64,000 nt of DNA, taken from Gammaproteobacteria bacterium. GTDB taxonomy: Bacteria > Pseudomonadota > Gammaproteobacteria > Steroidobacterales > XN24. Within the stretch, counting starts at the first letter, position 1. Each line of letters begins with the position of its first letter. The translations under genes and the position numbers were made by a program. Below are positions 35,301-43,034 of this stretch, piece after piece. The notes under the pieces are model-generated. The model was not told the origin of the DNA, made no database searches, and was given only the letters and a program-made list of their open reading frames with translations. The stretch is taken from positions 1 to 64,000 of the forward strand of contig JAHEFR010000014.1 in the NCBI GenBank assembly GCA_024640085.1. The letters run 5' to 3'.

Positions 35301-35737
35301 TTAGGACGATCAGCGACAGACAAGGATCCGCCAGCGCCGGACAGCACAGGGAGCTGCCGGCTCAGCACGGCATGAAACGCATCGATGGTCAGCACCCGCA
35401 GCCTCGACGGCGAGGACATCACCTGCCAGCCGAGCTCCGCATCACGGGCTCGCGCGGCGCGGGCCAGGCGCCAGGTCTCGGCCTTGTGGGGCTCCTCCGG
35501 CATATCGCCTGAGGCACTCTCGAGCGCCGTCAGGATCCGGTCGCGCATCTGGCCGGCAGCCTTGCGCGTGAAAGTGATCGCAAGAATTTCCTCGGGCCGG
35601 TCGACGATTGACAGGAGGGCCAGGAATCGCTGCGTGAGCAACTCGGTCTTGCCGGACCCTGCCGGGGCCTGGACGATGAAGCTTGCCTCCACGTCCAGGG
35701 CGCGTTGCCTGGCGCCACTGTCGATGGGCTCAACCAT
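32339..35737 (-). CDS. addA: AddA-type UvrD-like helicase/exonuclease
   Basis: The 1132-aa protein unwinds and degrades DNA ends for recombinational repair. It has a UvrD-like P-loop APAGSGKTE (24-32), ITFTRKAAGQMRDRI (motif Ia), LLVDEFQDTSATQ (motif II), SVFFVGDPMQSVYGFREAEV (motif III) and LMTVHKAKGLEFDFVLLPGL (motif V). The C-terminal nuclease domain has VHGVIDRYL and WVIDYKTG. It pairs with the AddB-like protein encoded upstream; the ATG at 35737 overlaps that stop by 8 nt (ATGGTTGA). The frame is open to 35839 but the overlap start fits best. Confidence 0.92.
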   Translation of the reverse strand: MVEPIDSGARQRALDVEASFIVQAPAGSGKTELLTQRFLALLSIVDRPEEILAITFTRKAAGQMRDRILTALESASGDMPEEPHKAETWRLARAARARDAELGWQVMSSPSRLRVLTIDAFHAVLSRQLPVLSGAGGSLSVADRPKLLYREAARRALEAAGDDGPFGAAARDILAHLDNRFDRAERMLVDLLARRDQWLYRVGGPMAMDDDDSRLWLEGSIRRQIESVLATVTSICPPALLTGLPPLADFAARNLESRGVDSTIRDCAGIAAWPGAEAAAVSVWKGLTDLLLTASGGWRKTVTVAQGFPAGSLEKSEMLDLLEGLQDQTRFRELLGEIRLLPGHRYADAQWTALRQMLRLLVRCAAELEIVIRQRGKSDYVAVATSARDALVCDGEPTDLALALDYRIRHLLVDEFQDTSATQLELLDRLTTGWESGDGRSVFFVGDPMQSVYGFREAEVGLFLDIRRRGRINEVPVESLSLQVNFRSRQGIVDWTNRTFASVMPAFEDSRLGAVPFSSARARHGPDLLEPVCVHAFEDNGGTGEAERVCAVVEDIRRRDPTSNIAVLVRSRDHLRHIAPMLKASGLRYQAVEIERLVERPVIQDLTALARAISHPADRTAWLACLRAPWCGLTLDDMETVAGDGRTTLWERILDPAATAGMSRDGQVRLERFAGVMTRALAEQGRRPLHRRVEGAWLALGGPASLDNAAAVDNAESFLHTLRNLQTGYELEDPAELDTALKDLFSAPDPRAWPELQLMTVHKAKGLEFDFVLLPGLHRATGRGDPQLLHWLEVPQAGGPADLLLATIEERGGERDPLHLFLKRQEDKKRDYELGRLLYVAATRARRQLHLFASLGFAEKDGEREPRSPRRGTFLELLWDSCREDFLTALARTTETGDSRLPVPKDPEPVIHRLPLDWRAAEAPGPVVWLPPSWSGEPESGDVEFSWAGRTSRAVGRVVHQWLERIAAEGVEHWPADRVATVDAQLRTLMEEEGLESPLVRGAVEKASRALTTMLGDQRGRWILSSEHRQARSEYPVAGLDQGQVVHGVIDRYLVEADGTAWVIDYKTGEHSGGDLEGFLDREVERYRAQLERYGRLAAGMDEISDLTLGLYFPLHGVLRSWRVREDQSAPS

Positions 35738-38429
35738 CTTCAGGTCCGCCGGTGAGCGCGAGTTCGTGGCGCCGGCAGAGGGAGGCGAGGTCGCAGTATC
35801 GGCAATCCTCGGAAATGCGACGGGGATCCACCCGTGCATCGCCAGCGGCGAAGTCGCGCACCAGTGCGGCGAGTCCTCGCCGCCAGACCATCCTCAACTC
35901 CTCCCATGAAGCGGCTCCGTCCGGCGGTCTCTTCAGCCCTTCTACCCCGAGGATCCCGGTACTGGATACGTCCGCGGCCGCGTATCCGCTGTAGCCCTCT
36001 TCCCCTACCCGGAGGCAGCCGTAGGCGATGCCGACGACGTCACCGTCTGCCGCAATCAATGCGTAGAAGGGAAGCTGGGGATCCCGCGGTCTCTCCCCTT
36101 GCCAGTCACGTACGCTGACGCTTCCGGTCTTGTAGTCGATCAGCAGCAGCGAACCGCCTGGGAGCCGGTCCACACGGTCCATCCTCAGGGCAAACCCCAC
36201 GCCTTCAAATTCCGGTGTCGTGCAGCTTTCAATGGCCGCAACGGTGAACGGATCCCGCGCCAGGTCCTGCGCCAGCAAAGTCTCAATCCGCGCCGACGCG
36301 CGCCGGCGCTCCAGGGTGACCAGGGCCCGTCCGAAATCTCCCTCTCGGGTCAGCACCTGCCGGCATGCACGATCCGCTACTCCCTCTATCATCGCGCACA
36401 GTTCATCGTGCTCCAGACCGGCAGGCACAGCGCTATCCATCCATTCCTGCCACAGCCATTGAAGCGCCAGATGGGCAATCCGGCCGCTGTCGGCGGGGCT
36501 GACACCCGGGCCCGGTTGCTCCAGGGACCTGGCGTCAAGCCGGGATCTCGCCTGGGCCTGGAACGGACAGGCGGATTGCCAGCGGACGACGGCGCTGCCA
36601 CCACGGGCGCGTTGCCCCGCCGGCCAGGGGCGCAAGCGAAAATCCGCCAGCCGTTCGGTGGTCGCGCTGCCGACCGCACGACGGGCAATACTGCTCCAGT
36701 GCTCTTCTGGCTTATCGGCGGCCCGGATGCCCGCGAGCATCGGGCTCGGCCGCATCGGCTCGTCGTCGATCTGGACGGGCCAGCTGAAGATCACTTCATC
36801 CGATGAACCGAGGAGTCCCGCCAAACGTCTGTTACAAAACTCCAGCTCCACCTCGGGACAGGAACGCGGCATCCGGCAGGCTCGCTGGAGGGAGGCGGGT
36901 ATGAGAGCATTCGGGCGCACCGGACGCGGCCAGGCGAGGTGGTGCATGCCCGAGGCCCAGAGGGCGTCGAAAGACAGACCGGGAGTCTCCAACAGGCCCA
37001 AAATCTGCACTGGTGCTTCCGTGGACTCGGGCTGGAACGTGGTTTCCGCGACCAGGCGGGTGAGCATGTCCAGGCAGGCCCGCCCGCCCATATGGCCCGA
37101 AACCTGACTTGTCGACGCCAGCACCGACAGGGTCTGGCGCCACTTGTTCACGCACTGGAATTCCGCCGAATCCAGTGCCCTCTCGCCGGGCCAGCCGAGG
37201 ATGTTCAGTATCTCTCCGAACGATACGGCCCAGCGATCCGCGGGGGCCTGGTCCGGCAATCGCTGACAGAATTCCTCAAGTCGGTGCAGTCGCTCGAGCA
37301 GGTCGGGGCACGATGGCCGCCTCGGGTCCGACGGCCTGGCCAGAATCCGGACCAGGCCGGCGGTGTCGGTCCGGTAGATGGCCCGCTCTCTGAGCCACGC
37401 GTCGAGGAGGCCCCTGCGTGGCAGTTCAGCCGCGGCTCCGCCGACGAACGGCGATCGCAATATCAGGCCCAGATCCGAAAAAACGGCGTCCCCCAGCGAC
37501 AATGCCAGCATGCGCAGGGCCGCATCCACGACCGGCCACTCGGACAGGCCGAGGCCCAGAGACACATCCCAGGCGCGACCATGATGGAGGGCGCCGGGCA
37601 TGACTCGTCCGGGGGTCAGGATGTCGTCAAAAATTTCCTCCAAATCGTCCCTTCGCTGCTCCAGGTCAGCCACCACGACGCCGACTGTTGCCTCTGGGCG
37701 GGCTTCCAGCCACGATCTGGCCGCCATCGCCGCCTGCTGGAGTTCCGACAGCGGATCATGGCACTGGCGGATGCGCGCCATGGCCTCGCGTCGTGGCCCC
37801 GGTGCCTGCTCCACACGGACGCCGGCAGCGTCGAATGCACCGACCAGGGCTGACTGGGCAGGCGTCAATTCATCGAAGCCGGCGAGTACCAGGCGGTCGG
37901 CTCCAAGGGAGACAAGGCGCCCGCTGCCAGCGACTATCGCCTGACGCTCGCCACGGGTACACCAGCCCTGGTCCCTGAGCCGCTCTTCGACCCGGCGCAC
38001 AATGTTGAGAAACTGGCGGGTCTCTGTTCCGGCCGCCCGGGACAGATTCTCTCGGGAGATCCGGTATTCGGCGACGAGGCTCCAGGCCCGCTGGGCCTCG
38101 CGGGCGATCTCTCGTGGCAGGAGCAGCCGGTCCAGGGACTCGGCCTGGCCACGCAACGCGTCTTCCCAGATCAGCCTCTCCTGTTCGTCCGATAGCGCCC
38201 GTGACCAGGGCCGTCCGCGCTCGTGCTCCCGCAGTCGCTTCCAGCAGCGATCAACCCAGGCTTCCCAAGGCAGTACGTCGAGAGGCCGCCACGCGGTTTT
38301 GCCCTCCGCAACCTGGCGTCGATCGTGATCCTGGCGGATATGGCGAGACAGACGGCGGGTTGAGGTGACCACCGTCGCCGAATCGCCCACGGGAGGGGCA
38401 TCCTCTTCCGTTATAGATATAGAAGTCAC
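35730..38429 (-). CDS. addB: AddB-like PD-(D/E)XK nuclease subunit
   Basis: The 899-aa protein resembles the AddB-like 'probable DNA repair protein' of proteobacteria. It starts with TSTRRLSRHIRQD, lacks a clear P-loop, and ends in a PD-(D/E)XK nuclease domain with DRVDRLPGG and LLLIDYKTG. A Cys in the SACPFQAQAR segment with CRYCDLASLC near the C-terminus would hold a 4Fe-4S cluster, as in AddB. It acts with AddA at double-strand breaks. The start is GTG at 38429 behind an A+T-rich leader without an obvious ribosome site. Confidence 0.88.
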   Translation of the reverse strand: MTSISITEEDAPPVGDSATVVTSTRRLSRHIRQDHDRRQVAEGKTAWRPLDVLPWEAWVDRCWKRLREHERGRPWSRALSDEQERLIWEDALRGQAESLDRLLLPREIAREAQRAWSLVAEYRISRENLSRAAGTETRQFLNIVRRVEERLRDQGWCTRGERQAIVAGSGRLVSLGADRLVLAGFDELTPAQSALVGAFDAAGVRVEQAPGPRREAMARIRQCHDPLSELQQAAMAARSWLEARPEATVGVVVADLEQRRDDLEEIFDDILTPGRVMPGALHHGRAWDVSLGLGLSEWPVVDAALRMLALSLGDAVFSDLGLILRSPFVGGAAAELPRRGLLDAWLRERAIYRTDTAGLVRILARPSDPRRPSCPDLLERLHRLEEFCQRLPDQAPADRWAVSFGEILNILGWPGERALDSAEFQCVNKWRQTLSVLASTSQVSGHMGGRACLDMLTRLVAETTFQPESTEAPVQILGLLETPGLSFDALWASGMHHLAWPRPVRPNALIPASLQRACRMPRSCPEVELEFCNRRLAGLLGSSDEVIFSWPVQIDDEPMRPSPMLAGIRAADKPEEHWSSIARRAVGSATTERLADFRLRPWPAGQRARGGSAVVRWQSACPFQAQARSRLDARSLEQPGPGVSPADSGRIAHLALQWLWQEWMDSAVPAGLEHDELCAMIEGVADRACRQVLTREGDFGRALVTLERRRASARIETLLAQDLARDPFTVAAIESCTTPEFEGVGFALRMDRVDRLPGGSLLLIDYKTGSVSVRDWQGERPRDPQLPFYALIAADGDVVGIAYGCLRVGEEGYSGYAAADVSSTGILGVEGLKRPPDGAASWEELRMVWRRGLAALVRDFAAGDARVDPRRISEDCRYCDLASLCRRHELALTGGPEDG

Positions 38430-38545
38430 AATTGTTTATTAATCATATGAATAGCAAACTTAATTAAAGTGCTTTATTCACTATCTACGCTCTGCTGCCG
38501 GATCGGGACCACCCCTTCCCTTTGCCGGCACCGGTCGCTGTCCAT

Positions 38546-40735
38546 TCATACCTTCGTATTGCGGGCCGCCGTGATCCTCTGTGCCAGGCTCCTGACCCTG
38601 TCCGCTGCCAGCCAGTCTTCCAGGTCAGCCGCCAGCTTTCGCTGCCAGTTGGGGTGCTCGTTGCTGGTGCCGGGAACGTTGACAGGATCCTCCATGTACA
38701 GCCAATCCTCGGCCTGCAGGACCATCAGGCGAGCGCGACTCCTGGCGAGATAGACCTGTATCGCCTCCGCCAGCGCTGGCGAGAAGGCCCCGCCCTGCTG
38801 TTGCTCCCGGTCTTGATGCAACGGGTACAGGCCGGCATCGTCCAGCGCCTGGAGGATGGCGCGGCGTTGCCATATCCGCGCGGCGAGAGTCTGTGCCCTG
38901 CAGGCGTCGTCAGGATACAGTCCCAGCCGCGACCTAAGTTCGATATCCGACCCTTTCCAGAAGCTGGCCAGCGGCGGGAGATCGTGGGTAGACACGGCGG
39001 CAAGCGCCTGGTCGGGATAGTTGCCCGGACGGCGCGGCGTCCCGTCCGCATCGTGCTCGAAATAGAACACGCGGTAAGAATAGACACCGTAATCGGACAT
39101 GGCGTGGCGGATCGGCTCCGGTACGGTACCCAGGTCCTCGCCGATCACCAGGCACTGATGGCGGTGACTCTCCAGCGCGAGGATGCCCATCATGGCTTCC
39201 AGGTCATAGTAGACATACGCGCCCTCGGCCGACCGGCGCCCTGCCGGAACCCACCACAGGCGGAGGAGCAGCATCACGTGATCGATTCGCAAGGCGCCGC
39301 CGCGCCCCATGTTCGCCCGCAGCAGATCGATGAAAGGCTGGTAACCTCGCTCCCTGAGCACATCCGGGCGCATGGGAGGGATGCCCCAGTCCTGGCCCTG
39401 CAGGGCCAGCGGGTCCGGTGGGGCGCCGATCGTGGCGCCCTGGCTGTACAGGGTCTGATCCGCCCAGGCCTCCGCGCCGCCGCCATTCACGCCCACGGCC
39501 AGGTCTCGATAGATGCCGACCTTCATACCGCGATCACGGGCCGCGCCCTCGGCTGCGGAGAGTTGATCTTCGGCAAGCCACTGCAGGTACATGTGATAGA
39601 GGACCTCGTCACGATGCCCGGCCGAAAACGTGCTGACTGTCTCGCTCTCCGGATCGCGGTACGCGGCCGGCCACGCCTGCCATCCCCCCGGTCGTCCCGC
39701 GGTGCTGAAATGGGCCTGCAAGGCAGAAAAGGTCGCCAGGCGTTGCAGGGCCTCTCCACGCGTCTCCCTGAACCGCTCGAATGCGAGTTGCCGCTCCGTC
39801 GACGCCCCGGTCCGGAAGGCATCGAAAAGAAGGCGGAGTACCTCGTCCTTGGTGCTGAAGACCTCTCCATAGTCCACCAACTCCGAGGCCCTGAGGGCGG
39901 CGAGCCGCGCCTGGAAGACAGGACTGGCCACTCGCTCCCGGGCCAGGCCGCAGGCCTCGTACTCCGGCACAGCCTCGGGATCCAGGTAAAGGGGATTCAG
40001 GAACTGGCGGCTGGACGGGCTGTATGGGCTGTTCAGATCGGGATCGACAGGGAACAGGGCGTGGAGAGGATTGAGGCCGACCACGTCGGCACCGAGCGTC
40101 GCCACGCGGCCCACCAGGTCGATCAGGTCGGTGAAATCCCCGATCCCCCAGTTCCGTCGGGACCTGACGCCGTAGAGCTGGACCGCCAGCCCCCAGAGCC
40201 GCTCGCCACGGCTTAACGGCTCCGGTTCATAGCATTTCGGCGGCGCCACGACTAACCGACAGACGTCGAGAGGTTGTCCTTCCCCGGTCTCGAGCCTGAG
40301 CCGGTGATAGCCGATGGGCAGGTCTTCGGGGAGCGGCAGGGCGAGCCGGCTGAAATGCATGCCGTCAAGCTCCGTTTCCTCGAGGATCTGCAGGTCTCGG
40401 GGTCGCACACGCCCGTCGACGGAGCCGCCTCCTTCGAATTCGACGTGCCAGGCCAGATTCGCCAGAAGTGGGCGGAGTACGTTGATGGCAACACGGTTGT
40501 CCCGGGACGGCCGGATGACCACGGCCGCGGGCAGTACGCGGCGCCAGCGGGCCTCGGCCAGTCGCCGGGCCTGGTCGCCGAGGGCGGTCGGATCACCGCA
40601 CGTGTGCCCGAAAGCCGCCAGGATGGCTTTCAGACTGGAGTCGGGCACCCGGCAATGCTGGCCCCGATAATCCACATACTCCCGCTCGATGCCGCGGCTC
40701 CGACGCAGCCATTCGAGCAGGTGGGGATCGCTCAT
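38546..40735 (-). CDS. malQ: 4-alpha-glucanotransferase (amylomaltase)
   Basis: The 729-aa enzyme transfers glucan segments between maltodextrins (GH77). It has GLAVQLYGVRSRRNWGIGDFTDL, LNPLHALFPVDPDLNSPYSPSSR, MGRGGALRIDHVMLLLRLWW (nucleophile Asp), IGEDLGTVPEPI (acid/base Glu) and STHDLPPLASFWKG. The N-terminal 150 residues form the extension seen in the E. coli type. ATG 40735 has GGAGG 7 nt upstream. An upstream small ORF stops in the same TGATG, suggesting coupling. It supplies the maltodextrin side of the glycogen genes to the right. Confidence 0.96.
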   Translation of the reverse strand: MSDPHLLEWLRRSRGIEREYVDYRGQHCRVPDSSLKAILAAFGHTCGDPTALGDQARRLAEARWRRVLPAAVVIRPSRDNRVAINVLRPLLANLAWHVEFEGGGSVDGRVRPRDLQILEETELDGMHFSRLALPLPEDLPIGYHRLRLETGEGQPLDVCRLVVAPPKCYEPEPLSRGERLWGLAVQLYGVRSRRNWGIGDFTDLIDLVGRVATLGADVVGLNPLHALFPVDPDLNSPYSPSSRQFLNPLYLDPEAVPEYEACGLARERVASPVFQARLAALRASELVDYGEVFSTKDEVLRLLFDAFRTGASTERQLAFERFRETRGEALQRLATFSALQAHFSTAGRPGGWQAWPAAYRDPESETVSTFSAGHRDEVLYHMYLQWLAEDQLSAAEGAARDRGMKVGIYRDLAVGVNGGGAEAWADQTLYSQGATIGAPPDPLALQGQDWGIPPMRPDVLRERGYQPFIDLLRANMGRGGALRIDHVMLLLRLWWVPAGRRSAEGAYVYYDLEAMMGILALESHRHQCLVIGEDLGTVPEPIRHAMSDYGVYSYRVFYFEHDADGTPRRPGNYPDQALAAVSTHDLPPLASFWKGSDIELRSRLGLYPDDACRAQTLAARIWQRRAILQALDDAGLYPLHQDREQQQGGAFSPALAEAIQVYLARSRARLMVLQAEDWLYMEDPVNVPGTSNEHPNWQRKLAADLEDWLAADRVRSLAQRITAARNTKV

Positions 40736-41010
40736 CAAAAAACCTCCGCAGGACACTGCTGAAATCGGATCGTGCCACCGGTCGTCGCCCCGGGGATCGG
40801 CCTGCCCTCCGCGGACAAGAATCCCAGATACCTGCCAGTCAAATGTTCCGCGCCGTCTGCCCCAAGGATACCGGGGAGTTCGACCGGGCGTAGCGCCGGC
40901 CAGCGGCGGCGCCCGTCACCGGAATGAATGGCTCCATCTTCCCACCGCCGTCCTCGCAGGCACGCATTTTGACGCGTTGGAGTCGTCCGTGCCCGCCCCC
41001 TGAGAGTCAT
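40735..41010 (-). CDS. Small hypothetical ORF coupled to malQ
   Basis: A 91-codon ORF ends at the TGATG that also starts malQ. The first 35 residues are Arg-rich and unconvincing. The second half (LPGILGADGAEHLTGRYLGFLSAEG...) looks like folded protein. An AGG two bases before the ATG is a poor ribosome site. It may be a small gene, or the remaining 3' end of a longer lost gene of the operon. I do not recognise the family. Confidence 0.35.
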   Translation of the reverse strand: MTLRGRARTTPTRQNACLRGRRWEDGAIHSGDGRRRWPALRPVELPGILGADGAEHLTGRYLGFLSAEGRPIPGATTGGTIRFQQCPAEVF

Positions 41011-41118
41011 GACCTGCTATAGTCGCCCGGACTCCCAGACACAGCGTTTTTAGCAGATCGCAACCGTACCGTAAAACCACACCGCAGCTATCACCATCCG
41101 ACAGTCACCCGCCGACAC

Positions 41119-42975
41119 ATGAATCGACAGAACGGAACTCGGGCGGCCCGCTCGCGACGGTATGTCTACCTGTCCTACGTCCTGCTCCCGTTCATCTTAG
41201 TGGGCATTCTTGAAGGGATTCTCCGTCTGACGAACGTAGGCACCCGGACGCCATTGTTCGTGGCGGCCCCGGCGACCGGGTATCTGCAACCGAACGAGGC
41301 GGTGATCAAGCGATTCTTCTTCCGCCCCGACGAAGCCCCCCAGGTCAGGCCCACGGCCACGTATTTCCTTGAGACCAAGCCGGAAGACGGGATCCGAATC
41401 GTGGTCCAGGGTGCCTCGACAGCGGCCGGCTTCCCCTTCGGCAGGGCTGCTTCCCCGGGCGCCATGCTCCGGCAGCGTCTGCAACGAGGGTTCCCCGAGC
41501 GGACCGTGGAAGTCATCGACACCGCCATACCTGCCGTGAACAGTTTCGCGCTCCTGAATTTCGCCGATGAGATCGTCGATATCGAGCCGGACGCGGTGGT
41601 CATCTACGTCGGCCACAATGAATTTCTCGGCATCCTGGGGGTGGGTTCCGCTCTTGGTACCGGCCTTTCGCCCGAGCTCAACCGTCTTGTGCTCGATCTG
41701 AGACGGTTTAATCTGGTGGAAGCGGGATTCCAGGTCTATGGTGCCGCCGCAGCGGCCAGCAGGAAGGGCACCGGCACACTGATGGAGCAGATGGCAGGGC
41801 AGAAAGAAATCCCCTATGGCAGTCAGTGGTTCGCCGAGGGACATCGCCAGTTCAGAGAGAACCTGACGCTGCTCCTGGAGACGTACCGGCGCCACAGGAT
41901 ACCGGTGTTCATCGGTACGCTGGCATCGAACGAAAAGGACCAGCCCCCGTTCATCCCCACTGATCTGACCATGAGTGTCGCCACGCCATGGAACGACGCG
42001 CGCCGGTCGTTCGTGGCCGCCATGGCGACGGGAGACGGCGGCGCCGCGACGATGGAGGCAAGCCAGCTGGTCAAACTGGCCCCGGAAAATGCCATGAGTT
42101 GGTATCTGCAGGGGAAAGCCGAGTTGCTGAAAGACAGGTCCGCAGAGGCGCGGCACGCCTTCCTCAAGGCCAAGGACCTGGACCAGCTCCGCTTTAGGGC
42201 GCCGGAGAGTTTTAACGACATCGTCAGGTCGGCTGCCCTGGAAAATGACGCCACTCTGGTTGACGTCCAGCAGGCCCTGGCCCTCGCTTCTCCGGATCGC
42301 GTCATTGGTGGCGAGACGATGCTCGACCATCTGCACCCGGACGTTGAGGGCTATTTCCTCATGGCAGATGCGTTCTTCAACGCTCTCGTCGGCTCCGGGT
42401 CCCTTGGCGAGCCTTCGGGAGACGTGGACCCGGACACCGCCCGGAGCGATATCCCCGTGACGGAGATCGACCGGCTGGTCGGACGGTGGCGGATCGAGCG
42501 TTCGCTCCACGGCTGGCCGTTCGCCGAGTCGGGGCAACCCTACTCACCGCCGGCGCCGAAGAACAAGATCCAGGGGATCGCGCGGGCATGGTACGAGGGG
42601 CGAGTGTCCTGGGACGAAGCGATGAGCCAGGCGCTTGACGTTTATGTCGCCGAAATGAATACCGGCGAGATCATCCGGGTCGCAACGGGGCTCGCGATGG
42701 CATATCCATACCGGCCGGCGCCCGCGTATCTGGCGGGCTCCACCCTTCTCACCGCCGGCGATCCGGAACGGGCGCTGCCGTTCCTGCAGCGGGCAAGCGA
42801 ACTCGAGCCGGACGACACCGGCTACCTTTTCACTCTTGCAGAGGCTTTCGCTGCTGCCGGGCGGACAGCCGATGCGCTGGTCGTGCTCGACCGCGTCCTT
42901 AAGATCGACCCCGGTGATTCACGGGCCCCCGTTCTCAAGGGTACGTTACGTCCGGGATCGGCCACGGGGGACTGA
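41119..42975 (+). CDS. Membrane-anchored SGNH hydrolase with TPR repeats
   Basis: The 618-aa protein has one N-terminal TM helix (about 17-36) and an SGNH/GDSL hydrolase domain. The catalytic blocks are visible: VQGASTAAG with S100, YVGHNEF with N167, and DHLHP with D403/H406. Between the blocks (about 280-370) and after the domain (about 540-610) are TPR-like helices (LKDRSAEARHAFLKAKDL, ALPFLQRASELEPDD). Such enzymes are usually esterases or acetyl-transfer enzymes on envelope polysaccharides; no substrate can be named. It is divergent from malQ and convergent with glgX. Confidence 0.85.
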   Translation: MNRQNGTRAARSRRYVYLSYVLLPFILVGILEGILRLTNVGTRTPLFVAAPATGYLQPNEAVIKRFFFRPDEAPQVRPTATYFLETKPEDGIRIVVQGASTAAGFPFGRAASPGAMLRQRLQRGFPERTVEVIDTAIPAVNSFALLNFADEIVDIEPDAVVIYVGHNEFLGILGVGSALGTGLSPELNRLVLDLRRFNLVEAGFQVYGAAAAASRKGTGTLMEQMAGQKEIPYGSQWFAEGHRQFRENLTLLLETYRRHRIPVFIGTLASNEKDQPPFIPTDLTMSVATPWNDARRSFVAAMATGDGGAATMEASQLVKLAPENAMSWYLQGKAELLKDRSAEARHAFLKAKDLDQLRFRAPESFNDIVRSAALENDATLVDVQQALALASPDRVIGGETMLDHLHPDVEGYFLMADAFFNALVGSGSLGEPSGDVDPDTARSDIPVTEIDRLVGRWRIERSLHGWPFAESGQPYSPPAPKNKIQGIARAWYEGRVSWDEAMSQALDVYVAEMNTGEIIRVATGLAMAYPYRPAPAYLAGSTLLTAGDPERALPFLQRASELEPDDTGYLFTLAEAFAAAGRTADALVVLDRVLKIDPGDSRAPVLKGTLRPGSATGD

Positions 42976-43034
42976 AAGGATCGTCCCGGGCGCCGTCCGG
43001 AATCGCGGCTTTGCGAAACGCGACCTGGCGCGTC

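Noticed and set aside
41197-42537. 446-codon open frame antisense to the SGNH hydrolase gene
   Set aside because: Shadow frame with biased composition and no recognisable fold.
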